Source of the DNA: JBBSNV01 sp964458605 | GTDB lineage: Bacteria > Pseudomonadota > Alphaproteobacteria > Reyranellales > JAQSWP01 | Direction of reading: 5' to 3' | Assembly: GCA_964458605.1 (NCBI GenBank) | Contig: CAYWLS010000011.1 | Coordinates: 1-64,000, forward strand | DNA length: 64,000 nt | Shown: one piece after another, positions 44,067-53,018 of the stretch | How the letters are laid out: each line of letters begins with the position of its first letter | How positions within the stretch are numbered: the stretch's first letter is position 1 | The notes under the pieces: generated by a model | Seen by the model: the letters and a program-made list of their open reading frames with translations, nothing else | The model's database searches: none | What the model was told of the DNA's origin: nothing | Translations under genes and position numbers: made by a program

Positions 44067-45232
44067 TCGGCGGCTTCCTTCTTGCCCGGCGCTGGCGACC
44101 GCCAGCTATCGACATAGGTCTTGAACTCGTGCGCCGCCGCCGCTTGGCCGACATCCAGCGCGTCGCGCGCATCGAGCATCACCGCCACCTCGTCCAGCAT
44201 GTGGCCGCCGGCCGATTTCATCGCCATGGCCAGCGCCTTGGGATGCGGCCCGTGGGTGAAGCCGCAGGGATGGAGCGTCGCCATGCCGGGATGGATGTTG
44301 TCGCGGCTGAAGAACTTGCCGCGGTGATAGAAGATGAACTCGTCGTAATCGTCGTTGTTGTGGAAGAACGGCAGCTTGAGCGCATCGGGATCGCTCTCCG
44401 CCGGGCGCGGCACGAAGGTGCAGACCACGAAACGGCTGGCCAGGAAAGTGGTGTGGGCCGAGGGCGGCAGGTGGAAGCGATGGCTCATCAGCGGGCGGAT
44501 GTCGCGCCAGTTGATGCGCACCACCGTGAGGTCGCCGTGCCAGCCCACCGCGTCGAGCGGGTTGAACGGATAGGTCACGGTGCTGAATTCTCCGCGCCGC
44601 TTGATGACGACCTGCCAGCTCTTTTCGCCTTGCTGTGCCTTGAAGGCTTCGTCGAGCTGCGGCACGTCGAGCATGGCGGGATCGAAGATGGCGTGGCGGC
44701 CGACCAGCCCCTTCTCGGGCAGGCGGAAGCTGTCGTTGGTGGCCTCGATCAGCAGCGCCTGGAAGTCGCGCCCATTGGTCCCGATCTGGGGCTCGATGCG
44801 CCACATCGTGCCGCGCGGGATCATCACATAGTCGCCGTCGCGGATGGAAATATGCCCGAAATCGCAGAACAGCTCGGCCGCGCCCTCATGCACGAACATC
44901 AGCTCGTCGCCGTCGCCGTTGCGCACCAGCCGGTCCATCGCCTTGTCGGTGCGCCAGAAGCGCATCTCGACATGGGCATTCGACACCACCGTGCCGGCCT
45001 GCCACGGCGAAGCCTCGCCCGGCGCGATCTCGGCCAGGTCGAAGGCGCGCGGCTTGAGCGGGCCTTCCCAGTCGGTCCAGCCGGTCGGCGGATGGCTGTG
45101 GTGCATCTGGGTGGCCGGGCCGAAGAAGCCCTCCTTGCTGAACTCGCGCTCGTAGGTGCCCTCGGGCAGCCTGGCATGGGCCTGGCGCGAGGACCGGCCC
45201 TCGACATGGGGAAAGATGATCCAGTTCTTCAT
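44063..45232 (-). CDS. hmgA: Homogentisate 1,2-dioxygenase
   Basis: A 389-residue cupin dioxygenase that opens the ring of homogentisate to maleylacetoacetate. The iron-ligand region is visible as NNDDYDEFIFYHRG and HPCGFTHGPHP. It is notably shorter than classical HmgA (about 430-450 residues) and starts directly at MKNWIIFPHVEG; this shorter type is typical of several alphaproteobacteria. It lies 9 nt after hppD and overlaps fahA by 4 nt, so the three are tightly coupled. Confidence 0.93.
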   Translation of the reverse strand: MKNWIIFPHVEGRSSRQAHARLPEGTYEREFSKEGFFGPATQMHHSHPPTGWTDWEGPLKPRAFDLAEIAPGEASPWQAGTVVSNAHVEMRFWRTDKAMDRLVRNGDGDELMFVHEGAAELFCDFGHISIRDGDYVMIPRGTMWRIEPQIGTNGRDFQALLIEATNDSFRLPEKGLVGRHAIFDPAMLDVPQLDEAFKAQQGEKSWQVVIKRRGEFSTVTYPFNPLDAVGWHGDLTVVRINWRDIRPLMSHRFHLPPSAHTTFLASRFVVCTFVPRPAESDPDALKLPFFHNNDDYDEFIFYHRGKFFSRDNIHPGMATLHPCGFTHGPHPKALAMAMKSAGGHMLDEVAVMLDARDALDVGQAAAAHEFKTYVDSWRSPAPGKKEAAE

Positions 45233-45241
45233 CGCCGCCTC

Positions 45242-46351
<1,110 letters not shown>

Positions 46352-46397
46352 CGGTTCCTCCTCCTCGATCCATGCAGCGCGGCCCCTCGCGCTGGTG

Positions 46398-46431
46398 TTG
46401 ACGTCATGCGGGATTTAGTTTCATATGTAAC
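46398..46431 (+). promoter_or_regulatory. marR promoter with palindromic operator shared with hppD
   Basis: On the plus strand TTGACG (46398-46403) and TCATAT (46421-46426) are 17 bp apart. A 14-bp near-perfect palindrome, GTTTCATATGTAAC (46418-46431), covers the -10 element. On the minus strand a weaker TTGATT with TACATA at 18 bp overlaps the same palindrome, so one bound MarR dimer could block both transcription units. The transcription start would lie at about 46433, only a few bases before the marR ATG. Confidence 0.55.
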
Positions 46432-46435
46432 CATT

Positions 46436-46930
46436 ATGACGCGGACGAATCAAGCCGCCCTGGCGGCGCCGGTGGATAACGAAGCGGTCCCCGACCAGAG
46501 GGAGACCGAACTGGCGCTGGAGCGGTTCCTGCCCTACCGCCTGTCGATCGTGACCCAGACCGTGAGCGGCGCCCTGTCGCGCCAATACGGCGACCGCTTC
46601 GGGCTCAGCGTGCCGCAATGGCGGGTGATGGCGGTGCTGGGCCGGTTCGCGCCGCTATCGGCCAACCAGGTCTGCGAACGCACCGTGATGGACAAGGTCG
46701 CCGTCAGCCGGGCCGTCGCCGCCCTGCTGCAACGCGGCCTGGTCGAGCGCGCCACCGACAACGCCGACCGCCGTCGTTCGGCCCTGCGGCTCAGCCGCAA
46801 AGGCCGCGCCATCCACCAACAGATTGTGCCGCTGGCGCTGGATTACGAGCGGCGATTGGTGGCGGGATTGAGCCCGGCGGAGCGGGCCACCCTGTCGACG
46901 GTGCTGGACAAGCTGCTGCGATCGGCCTGA
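46436..46930 (+). CDS. MarR-family transcriptional regulator of the homogentisate operon
   Basis: A 164-residue MarR regulator. The winged helix-turn-helix lies at about residues 60-125 (LSANQVCERTVMDKVAVSRAVAALLQRGLVERATDNADRR). Helices at both ends form the dimer interface. It is divergent from hppD, which argues that it controls tyrosine/homogentisate catabolism, probably by relief through a pathway metabolite. An in-frame ATG at 46406 would lie inside the promoter, so 46436 is preferred; the transcript would then be almost leaderless. Confidence 0.9.
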   Translation: MTRTNQAALAAPVDNEAVPDQRETELALERFLPYRLSIVTQTVSGALSRQYGDRFGLSVPQWRVMAVLGRFAPLSANQVCERTVMDKVAVSRAVAALLQRGLVERATDNADRRRSALRLSRKGRAIHQQIVPLALDYERRLVAGLSPAERATLSTVLDKLLRSA

Positions 46931-47018
46931 AAAGCCTGCTCCGACAGGCGGTTGCCGGGTAGTCCTGCCGTGCTATAACCCTGCCCGTCCACCCAACGGA
47001 CAGCGGAGCGGTATCGAC

Positions 47019-47483
47019 GTGGCCAGCAAAAGCGCCCAGCGACCGGTGCTGATCGTGAACGGGCCGAATCTCAACATGCTCGGCACGCGGCAGCCCGAAA
47101 TCTACGGCAAGGAAACCCTGGCCGACATCGAGCGCGCCTGCCGCGCCGAGGCCAAGGCATTGGGCCTCCAGGTCGACTTCCGCCAGAGCAATATCGAGGG
47201 CGAGCTGGTCGGGCTGATCCAGCAGGCCCGCAGTGCCAACAGCGCCATCGTCATCAATGCCGGGGCCTATACCCATACATCGGTGGCGATCCTGGATGCG
47301 CTGACCCTGGCCGAATTGCCGGTCATCGAGGTGCATCTTTCCAATATTTTCCGTCGTGAAAGCTTCCGCCATCATTCCTATGTAAGCCTCGTGGCGCAGG
47401 GCGTGATCTGCGGCCTGGGCAGCCAGGGCTATCTGCTGGCGTTGCGGGCCCTGGCGGGACAACTCGGCACGACGAAGAAATAA
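47019..47483 (+). CDS. aroQ: 3-dehydroquinate dehydratase, type II
   Basis: A 154-residue type II dehydroquinase (shikimate pathway, dehydroquinate to dehydroshikimate). Family motifs are present: NGPNLNMLGTRQPEIYG with the catalytic Tyr, SNIEGELV, INAGAYTHTSVAI and EVHLSNIFRRESFRHHS. Translation starts at a GTG at 47019. It is 17 nt upstream of accB; aroQ-accB-accC is a common alphaproteobacterial order. Confidence 0.96.
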   Translation: MASKSAQRPVLIVNGPNLNMLGTRQPEIYGKETLADIERACRAEAKALGLQVDFRQSNIEGELVGLIQQARSANSAIVINAGAYTHTSVAILDALTLAELPVIEVHLSNIFRRESFRHHSYVSLVAQGVICGLGSQGYLLALRALAGQLGTTKK

Positions 47484-47500
47484 CAGCAGGCAGAGAAGAA

Positions 47501-47956
47501 ATGGCCACCATCAAAATCGACGAAGAAGCGATCCGCAAGCTGGCGGCGCTGCTGGAGGAAACCAAACTCGGCGAGATCGAGTACGAAAACAACGGCCAGC
47601 GCATCCGCCTGTCGCGCGGCGGCAACGGCCCGGTCATCAGCTATGCCGCGCCGGCCCCCGCGGCCCCGGCTGCTGCTGCGGCGGCGCCCGTGGCGACGCC
47701 GGCGGCCGACGACGCCACCCATCCCGGGGCGGTCAAGTCGCCGATGGTCGGCACCGCCTATCTGTCGCCCCAGCCCAACACGCCGAGCTTCGTCAAGGTC
47801 GGCGACAGCGTGGCCGCCGGGCAGACCCTGCTGATCATCGAGGCCATGAAGACCTTCAATCCGATCAAGGCCCCCAAGGCCGGCAAGGTGGCGAAGGTGG
47901 CGGTGGCCGACGGCCAGCCGGTCGAGTTCGGCGAAGTGCTGGCGATCATCGAATAA
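47501..47956 (+). CDS. accB: Biotin carboxyl carrier protein of acetyl-CoA carboxylase
   Basis: A 151-residue BCCP. An N-terminal helical part, an Ala/Pro-rich linker (about residues 49-70) and a C-terminal biotinyl domain are visible. The biotinylated lysine is K117 in EAMKTF, where most BCCPs read EAMKM or EAMKT. It carries the carboxyl group from AccC to the carboxyltransferase in fatty-acid synthesis. One base separates its stop from the accC start. Confidence 0.96.
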   Translation: MATIKIDEEAIRKLAALLEETKLGEIEYENNGQRIRLSRGGNGPVISYAAPAPAAPAAAAAAPVATPAADDATHPGAVKSPMVGTAYLSPQPNTPSFVKVGDSVAAGQTLLIIEAMKTFNPIKAPKAGKVAKVAVADGQPVEFGEVLAIIE

Positions 47957-47957
47957 C

Positions 47958-49301
47958 ATGTTCGACAAGGTCCTCATCGCCAATCGCGGCGAGATCGCGC
48001 TGCGCATCCATCGCGCCTGCCGCGAGATGGGCATCCAGACCGTGGCGGTGCATTCCACCGCCGATGCCAACGCCATGCATGTGCGCCTGGCCGACGAATC
48101 GGTGTGCATCGGCCCGCCGCCGGCCTCGCAGAGCTACCTGAACATGGCGGCGATCCTGTCGGCCGCCACCATCACCGGCGCCCAGGCGGTGCATCCGGGT
48201 TACGGCTTCCTGTCCGAGAACGCCAAGTTCGCGCAGATGGTCGAAGACCACGGCATGACCTTCATCGGCCCGACCCCCGAGCATATCCGCATGATGGGCG
48301 ACAAGATCGTCGCCAAGCAGACCGCGGCCGAGTTGGGCCTGCCGCTGGTGCCCGGCTCCGAAGGCGCGGTCGGCGGCATCGACGAGATCCGCGCCTTGGG
48401 CGAGCAAGTCGGCTATCCGGTGCTGGTCAAGGCGGTGGCCGGCGGCGGCGGCCGCGGCATGAAGGTGATCGAGCGCGCCGACCAGGCCGAGGAGGCCTTC
48501 AACCTGGCGCGCAGCGAGGCCAAGGCCGCCTTCGGCAACGATTCGCTCTATGTCGAGAAATATCTCGGCCATCCGCGCCATATCGAGATCCAGGTGCTGG
48601 CCGACAACCATGGCAACGTGGTGCATCTGGGCGAGCGCGACTGCTCGCTGCAGCGGCGCCACCAGAAGGTGCTGGAAGAGGCGCCCTCGCCGGCACTCAA
48701 CGAATCGCAGCGTCGCGCCATCGGCAAGCGCGTCACCGACGCCATGCGCAAGCTGGGCTATCGCGGCGTCGGCACGGTCGAATTCCTGTACGAGGACGGC
48801 GAGTTCTATTTCATCGAGATGAACACCCGCCTGCAGGTCGAGCATCCGGTGACCGAGGCGGTGACCCGGCTCGACCTGGTGCGCGAACAGATCCGCGTCG
48901 CCACCGGCGCGCCGCTGGGCCTGGTGCAGGACGATATCGTGATCCGCGGCAACGCCATCGAATGCCGCATCAACGCAGAGAATCCCGAAACCTTCGTGCC
49001 CTGCCCCGGCCGCATCACCGACTACCACACGCCGGGCGGGCTGGGCGTGCGGGTCGACAGCGCGTTGTACAGCGGCTACGTCATGCCGCCCTATTACGAC
49101 AGCATGGTGGCCAAGCTGATCGTCAGCGGCACCTCGCGCAACGAGTGCCTGATGCGGCTGCGCCGCTCGCTCGAGGAGTTCGTGATCGGCGGCATCGACA
49201 CCACCATCCCGCTGCAGCAGCGCATCGTCTCGCAGCCCGATTTCATCGACGGCCAATACGACATAAACTGGCTGGAGCGTTTCGTCGGCCTGCGCAAGTA
49301 G
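47958..49301 (+). CDS. accC: Biotin carboxylase of acetyl-CoA carboxylase
   Basis: A 447-residue ATP-grasp enzyme that carboxylates biotin on AccB. The N-terminal FDKVLIANRGEIALRIHRACREMGI and the glycine-rich ATP loop KAVAGGGGRGMKV are typical, as are EMNTRLQVEHPVTE and the biotin carboxylase C-terminal domain. Length equals the family standard. Directly follows accB, with which it forms a stable functional pair. Confidence 0.97.
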   Translation: MFDKVLIANRGEIALRIHRACREMGIQTVAVHSTADANAMHVRLADESVCIGPPPASQSYLNMAAILSAATITGAQAVHPGYGFLSENAKFAQMVEDHGMTFIGPTPEHIRMMGDKIVAKQTAAELGLPLVPGSEGAVGGIDEIRALGEQVGYPVLVKAVAGGGGRGMKVIERADQAEEAFNLARSEAKAAFGNDSLYVEKYLGHPRHIEIQVLADNHGNVVHLGERDCSLQRRHQKVLEEAPSPALNESQRRAIGKRVTDAMRKLGYRGVGTVEFLYEDGEFYFIEMNTRLQVEHPVTEAVTRLDLVREQIRVATGAPLGLVQDDIVIRGNAIECRINAENPETFVPCPGRITDYHTPGGLGVRVDSALYSGYVMPPYYDSMVAKLIVSGTSRNECLMRLRRSLEEFVIGGIDTTIPLQQRIVSQPDFIDGQYDINWLERFVGLRK

Positions 49302-49326
49302 CGCAGGCGCTGTCAGGGGAGCGGCC

Positions 49327-49986
49327 ATGGCGGGGCTGACGCCCGATCTGCTGCTGCAAGCCTATGCCGTCGGCCTGTTCCCGATGGGCGAGCGGCACGA
49401 CGATCCCACGCTCTACTGGGTCGATCCCGACCTGCGCGCCATCCTGCCGCTCGATGCCTTCCATGTCCCGCGCCGCCTGCGCCGCACCGTGCGAGCCGAA
49501 CCGTTCGAGCTGCGCTGCGACACCGCCTTTGCCGAGGTCATGCGCGCCTGCGCCCAGGCCACCGACAGCCGGGCCGAGACCTGGATCAACGAACCGATCC
49601 TGAAGCTCTACCAGGCGCTGTTCCATCGCGGCCAGGCCCATAGCGTGGAGTGCTGGAAGGACGGCGCGCTGGTCGGCGGCCTCTATGGCGTATCGCTGGG
49701 CGGCGCTTTCTTCGGCGAGAGCATGTTCAGTCGCGTCACCGACGCCAGCAAGGTGGCGCTGGTGCATCTGGTGGCCCGCCTGAAGGCTGGCGGCTATCGG
49801 CTGCTGGATTGCCAGTTCATGACCGAGCATCTGCGCCAGTTCGGCACGGTCGAAATCCCGCGCGACGACTATCGCCGCCTGCTGGCACGCGCCCTGAAGG
49901 TCGAGGCGGCGTTTCAGCGCGACTTGGCGGGCGGCGGCGGCGGCGCGCTGGCCTGGGTTTTGCAGCCGACGACCCAGACGTCGTAG
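49327..49986 (+). CDS. aat: Leucyl/phenylalanyl-tRNA-protein transferase
   Basis: A 219-residue Aat. It adds Leu or Phe to proteins with N-terminal Arg or Lys, creating N-degrons read by ClpS. Family motifs: GLFPMGERHDDPTLYWVDPDLRAILPL, GLYGVSLGGAFFGESMF and LLDCQFMTEHLRQFG. The last 24 codons overlap the 3' end of the convergent DUF2155 gene. Its partners clpS and clpA are at the other end of this window. Confidence 0.95.
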   Translation: MAGLTPDLLLQAYAVGLFPMGERHDDPTLYWVDPDLRAILPLDAFHVPRRLRRTVRAEPFELRCDTAFAEVMRACAQATDSRAETWINEPILKLYQALFHRGQAHSVECWKDGALVGGLYGVSLGGAFFGESMFSRVTDASKVALVHLVARLKAGGYRLLDCQFMTEHLRQFGTVEIPRDDYRRLLARALKVEAAFQRDLAGGGGGALAWVLQPTTQTS

Positions 49987-50354
49987 ACGGGGTGCTCGAG
50001 CGACGACAGCGCGGGCGAGGATGCGAACATCCAGCCGCTGTAGATCGGCTTGGGCTGCTCGCTGGGCTTGGTCTCGACGATCTCCAGGAAGGCGGAGGAT
50101 TCGGGCGGCGCCTCCGGCGGCGCCACCACGCAGGAGCGCACCGTGATCGCCAGGGTGCCGACCTTGACTTCCTGATTGAGCGGCACGTCGATCTGCGTGG
50201 TGCGGGCGACGATCTTGTCGAGGATGCGCAGCTTGGCGCCCACCACCGTCGGCGGCGGCTGGTTGGCCGCCGATTGCGACGTTTGCGCCGATGCGGCGAC
50301 GACGATCGACAGACACGGCAAAGCGGCCAGGACGGCCAATCGACGAACGCGCAT
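49914..50354 (-). CDS. DUF2155 periplasmic protein
   Basis: A 146-residue secreted protein of the DUF2155 family found throughout alphaproteobacteria, usually beside aat and mlaD. A signal peptide ends near residue 23 (VVAASA). The family core is GAKLRILDKIVARTTQIDVPL, then LEIVETKPSEQPKPIYSGWMFASSPALSSLEHPVYDVWVVGC. The start at 50354 overlaps the stop of the upstream gene by 1 nt. Its final 24 codons overlap the 3' end of aat on the opposite strand. Function unknown. Confidence 0.9.
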   Translation of the reverse strand: MRVRRLAVLAALPCLSIVVAASAQTSQSAANQPPPTVVGAKLRILDKIVARTTQIDVPLNQEVKVGTLAITVRSCVVAPPEAPPESSAFLEIVETKPSEQPKPIYSGWMFASSPALSSLEHPVYDVWVVGCKTQASAPPPPPAKSR

Positions 50355-50608
50355 CAGGGCTTCTTCTCGCTCGACTTGTTCTCGTTCAGAGGCTGCTCGA
50401 GCTCTGCCACCAGAGCCCGCAATGTGCCGCGCACCTGTTCGGGGTCGCAGCCCATCAGGATGGCGTCCTCCAGGGCGTCGGCGCAAAGCTGCCTGATCTC
50501 GGCGAGGTTCTGGTTGAGAACCTTGATTTTTTCAAGGCAGGAAACGGGCTTGCCGCTGGGCTCGCGCCACAGGGGCGGCTGGAATTTGTCGGTCTCGGCC
50601 ATGGCCAT
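50354..50608 (-). CDS. Small conserved hypothetical protein
   Basis: An 84-residue (82 if started at Met3) soluble, mostly helical protein with a central LNQNLAEIRQLCADALEDAILMGCDPEQVRGTLRALV segment and a basic tail. Its stop overlaps the start of the DUF2155 gene by one base, so they are co-translated. It lies 88 nt downstream of mlaD. I do not recognise a family; coupling with DUF2155 suggests a shared role. Confidence 0.7.
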   Translation of the reverse strand: MAMAETDKFQPPLWREPSGKPVSCLEKIKVLNQNLAEIRQLCADALEDAILMGCDPEQVRGTLRALVAELEQPLNENKSSEKKP

Positions 50609-50696
50609 TCATTAGCACAGGCGCTTGTGCCGCGCGACGGCCGCGCCGGCCGCCCCGAACCAAGCCCCTGACGGCGCGGGGTTATCGCGTGCCGGA

Positions 50697-51224
50697 CTAT
50701 TGCTGCTTGGGCGAATCGCCGTTGAGCGAGGGCGGCGTGCCGGGCGCAGGCGAAGGACCGGGCGCGCCCTTGCCGTCGCCCGTTTTGGTGCCGCTGAAGA
50801 TCGCCTGCCCGATCAGGTCGAGCAGATTGACCGAACCCTGGGTCTTGGTGATGGCGCCGCCCGGCGGGATATCCCGATCGTCGCCGCCCGGCTCCAGGCT
50901 CAAGGTCAATCCGCCCAGCAGCGATTCGCTGATCAGCTTGGCGGAGGTATCGCGCGGCAGCTTGTAGCGCGAATCGATCGACAGACGCACCACGGCCTGG
51001 AAGGTCTTGGGATCGAGCGTCCAGTCGACCACTGTGCCGACCTTGACGCCGCTGATCGTCACGTCCGAGCCCTTCTTGAGCCCATCGATGCGATCGAACT
51101 TGGCGAACAGCTCGTAGCCGGAGGGCGTGCTGGCATCGACATTGCGGAAGGCATAGAACAGGAACAGCGCCGCCACCACCAGAACGGCTGCGCCGATCAA
51201 GGTCTCGACTACGCTGCGTTTCAC
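50697..51224 (-). CDS. mlaD: Phospholipid ABC transporter substrate-binding protein MlaD
   Basis: A 175-residue MCE-domain protein. A single N-terminal transmembrane helix (about residues 7-26) anchors the MCE domain (about 36-115; FAKFDRIDGLKKGSDVTISGVKVGTVVDWTL, then SESLLGGLTLSLEPGGDD). The C-terminus is Pro/Gly-rich. MlaD is the lipid-binding hexamer of the MlaFEDB complex. Its ATPase and permease genes are not in the window. Adjacency to DUF2155 and NDUFA12 is a common alphaproteobacterial order. Confidence 0.93.
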   Translation of the reverse strand: MKRSVVETLIGAAVLVVAALFLFYAFRNVDASTPSGYELFAKFDRIDGLKKGSDVTISGVKVGTVVDWTLDPKTFQAVVRLSIDSRYKLPRDTSAKLISESLLGGLTLSLEPGGDDRDIPPGGAITKTQGSVNLLDLIGQAIFSGTKTGDGKGAPGPSPAPGTPPSLNGDSPKQQ

Positions 51225-51332
51225 AGAAATCCTCCGCCCTGCTCTTGCGGGGGCAAGTTAGACGGCGCCCAAGCGCCACGCAAGCCGGGCCATGGCTTGC
51301 GGTCCCGGCGACCCGCGCCTAGCCTGCGACAC

Positions 51333-52331
51333 ATGCGACCGTGGTTGCCGATTGTGGCCATTCTATGCGCGGGCGGCATCGGCGCGAGCCTGTCGCCGAG
51401 TCCGGCGCTGGCCGCCCCGCCGAGCTTCCAGCTGCCGCTGGCCTGCGATCTGCCGCAGCGCTGCTTCGTCGAATTCTACGTCGACCACGGTCCCGGCCCG
51501 GACGTCGCCGACTATCGCTGCGGCGGACGCAGCTACGACACCCATCGCGGCACCGACTTCCGGGTGCGCGACCCCGCCGATTTCGCCGCCGGCGTTCCCG
51601 TGCTGGCGGCCGCGGCCGGGACGGTGCTGGCAACGCGCGACGACATGGCGGATATCGACGTTACCGTGCTGGGACGTGGCAAGGTGGCCGGCATGGCCGG
51701 CGGCAACGCGGTCGTGGTGCTGCACGACGACGGCTGGGTCAGCCAGTACTGGCACATGCGCCGCGGCAGCGTGCTGGTGCGCAAGGGCGATCGCGTCGCG
51801 GCGGGCCAGCGCCTGGGCACGATCGGCCTGTCGGGCGATACCAACTTCCCGCATCTGCATTTCGAGGTCAGCGATCCCGTCCGCCAGGTGGTCGATCCGT
51901 TCAGCGGCGCCGCATCGAGCAGGAGCTGCGGCGATGGCGGACAGACGATGTGGACGCCCCAGGCGCTGCAGGCGCTTGCCTACCAGCCGATCGAGGCGGT
52001 GGGCGGCTTTGCCGCGCGCCGCCCGGCGCGGCCGTCCGCGCCATATGTCGAGGCCGATCGTCGTGTCCGTCCGGGCGGCCCGCTCCACTTCTGGTTCGAA
52101 CTGGCGGGCGTCAGGCAGAACGACGTCTACAGCGTCCGCTTCGTCCTCTCCGACGGCTCGCCGCGCCGCCCGTCCACGGCGACGGTGACGGCGACCAACG
52201 GCTATATATTCCGCGACGCCGAGCTCGATCGGTCGGTCCGCTTGCGGCCCGGCCGCTACGCGGCGCTGCTGAGCGTCGCGCGCGACGGCAAGACGATCCT
52301 GGAGCGCCGCTTCGAGACGGAAGTGAAGTAA
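51333..52331 (+). CDS. M23-family peptidase (LytM-type)
   Basis: A 332-residue secreted metallopeptidase. Signal peptide about residues 1-28 (PSPALA). The zinc ligands are in THRGTDF (H71, D75) and HLHFEV (H174/H176), and H141 in QYWHM is the expected catalytic histidine, so the active site looks intact. A C-terminal beta-sandwich-like region (about 240-332) is of unknown role. Its insertion between mlaD and NDUFA12 interrupts the usual order. It convergently meets NDUFA12 with 4 nt between stops. Confidence 0.88.
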   Translation: MRPWLPIVAILCAGGIGASLSPSPALAAPPSFQLPLACDLPQRCFVEFYVDHGPGPDVADYRCGGRSYDTHRGTDFRVRDPADFAAGVPVLAAAAGTVLATRDDMADIDVTVLGRGKVAGMAGGNAVVVLHDDGWVSQYWHMRRGSVLVRKGDRVAAGQRLGTIGLSGDTNFPHLHFEVSDPVRQVVDPFSGAASSRSCGDGGQTMWTPQALQALAYQPIEAVGGFAARRPARPSAPYVEADRRVRPGGPLHFWFELAGVRQNDVYSVRFVLSDGSPRRPSTATVTATNGYIFRDAELDRSVRLRPGRYAALLSVARDGKTILERRFETEVK

Positions 52332-52335
52332 GCCG

Positions 52336-52692
52336 CTAGCTGGGCTGCCACGGCTCGTAATCGCCCGTGGCCTTGGCGCGCGGCCCGGCGCTCATGATAT
52401 CGCCGGCGGGGCGATAGGCCGCCGCGGTGCCGGTCAGGTTGGGCTGGTGCGGCTTCTGCCACGGCTTCTTGGGCAGTTCGCCATTGGGCGGCGGAACGTC
52501 GACGGTGTAGTGCAGCCAGCCGTGCCAGTCGGGCGGCACGCGCGAAGCTTCGGGCTGCCCGTTGTACATGACCCAGCGGCGCACCTTGCGCCCGCGCACC
52601 GGGTTCTTCTCCTGGTAATAGCGATTGCCTTGATCGTCGGTGCCGACCAACTCGCCGCGCCACCACGTGAACAACCTCGTGCCGATGGTCAT
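52336..52692 (-). CDS. NADH:ubiquinone oxidoreductase accessory subunit NDUFA12 (17.2 kDa)
   Basis: A 118-residue NDUFA12/B17.2 protein, an accessory subunit of complex I that alphaproteobacteria share with mitochondria. Motifs typical of the family: GTRLFTWWRGELVGTDDQGNRYYQEK, RRWVMYNGQPEASRVPPDWHGWLHYT and PHQPNLTGTAAAYRP. Its presence supports the alphaproteobacterial assignment. The other nuo genes are not in this window. Confidence 0.95.
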   Translation of the reverse strand: MTIGTRLFTWWRGELVGTDDQGNRYYQEKNPVRGRKVRRWVMYNGQPEASRVPPDWHGWLHYTVDVPPPNGELPKKPWQKPHQPNLTGTAAAYRPAGDIMSAGPRAKATGDYEPWQPS

Positions 52693-52896
52693 GTACTGCT
52701 CTTCATGCTGGGCGTCGCGCGCAGAGCATCGCGATGCCGTGAAAAATCCGTCGTCCTAATAGCGCTCGCCTCGCAAGGAGACAATCCCGAACGCTGCTCG
52801 CGCCATCCCCGTCGAATGCGATCGCACCGGCGATTCATCGCATTTGCGTCACGTGATCGGCGCGACACAATCTAGTATCATCAACAGGCCGACACG

Positions 52897-52925
52897 CAAA
52901 ATATTGTTGCGCGCACAATATTTTG
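52897..52925. promoter_or_regulatory. 29-bp AT-rich palindrome, candidate NrdR-type operator of nrdJ
   Basis: A perfect 11-bp inverted repeat (caaaatattgt / acaatattttg) with a 7-nt GC-rich centre lies about 90 nt upstream of nrdJ. Each half resembles an NrdR box (acaCwAtATaTwGtgt); I count 12 of 16 and 13 of 16 matches. The two boxes are 19 nt apart rather than the usual 31-32, which is atypical. NrdR is the common repressor of ribonucleotide reductase genes; the assignment is an inference. Confidence 0.5.
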
Positions 52926-52937
52926 TGATTTACACTC

Positions 52938-53018
52938 CGCACATAGCTAAATGTGCGAGCGCATTTTGACCATTGAATCGAGTGCCGCACATGATTGATC
53001 GGGGGATCATGAATGCGG
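52938..53018 (+). promoter_or_regulatory. nrdJ leader with repeated CGCACAT motif and start-codon hairpin
   Basis: A perfect inverted repeat CGCACAT-N6-ATGTGCG occupies 52938-52957, and CCGCACAT recurs at 52985-52992. A stem pairs 52985-52995 with 53006-53018 (two-base bulge), placing the GGGGG Shine-Dalgarno in the loop and the nrdJ ATG (53013) in the stem. I see no cobalamin riboswitch. Role unknown: operator or translational control. Confidence 0.45.

Noticed and set aside
52693..53000. Cobalamin riboswitch upstream of nrdJ
   Set aside because: The only B12-box-like run is a chance AGGAGAC near 52780, with about 10 of 16 matches and no surrounding conserved helices.
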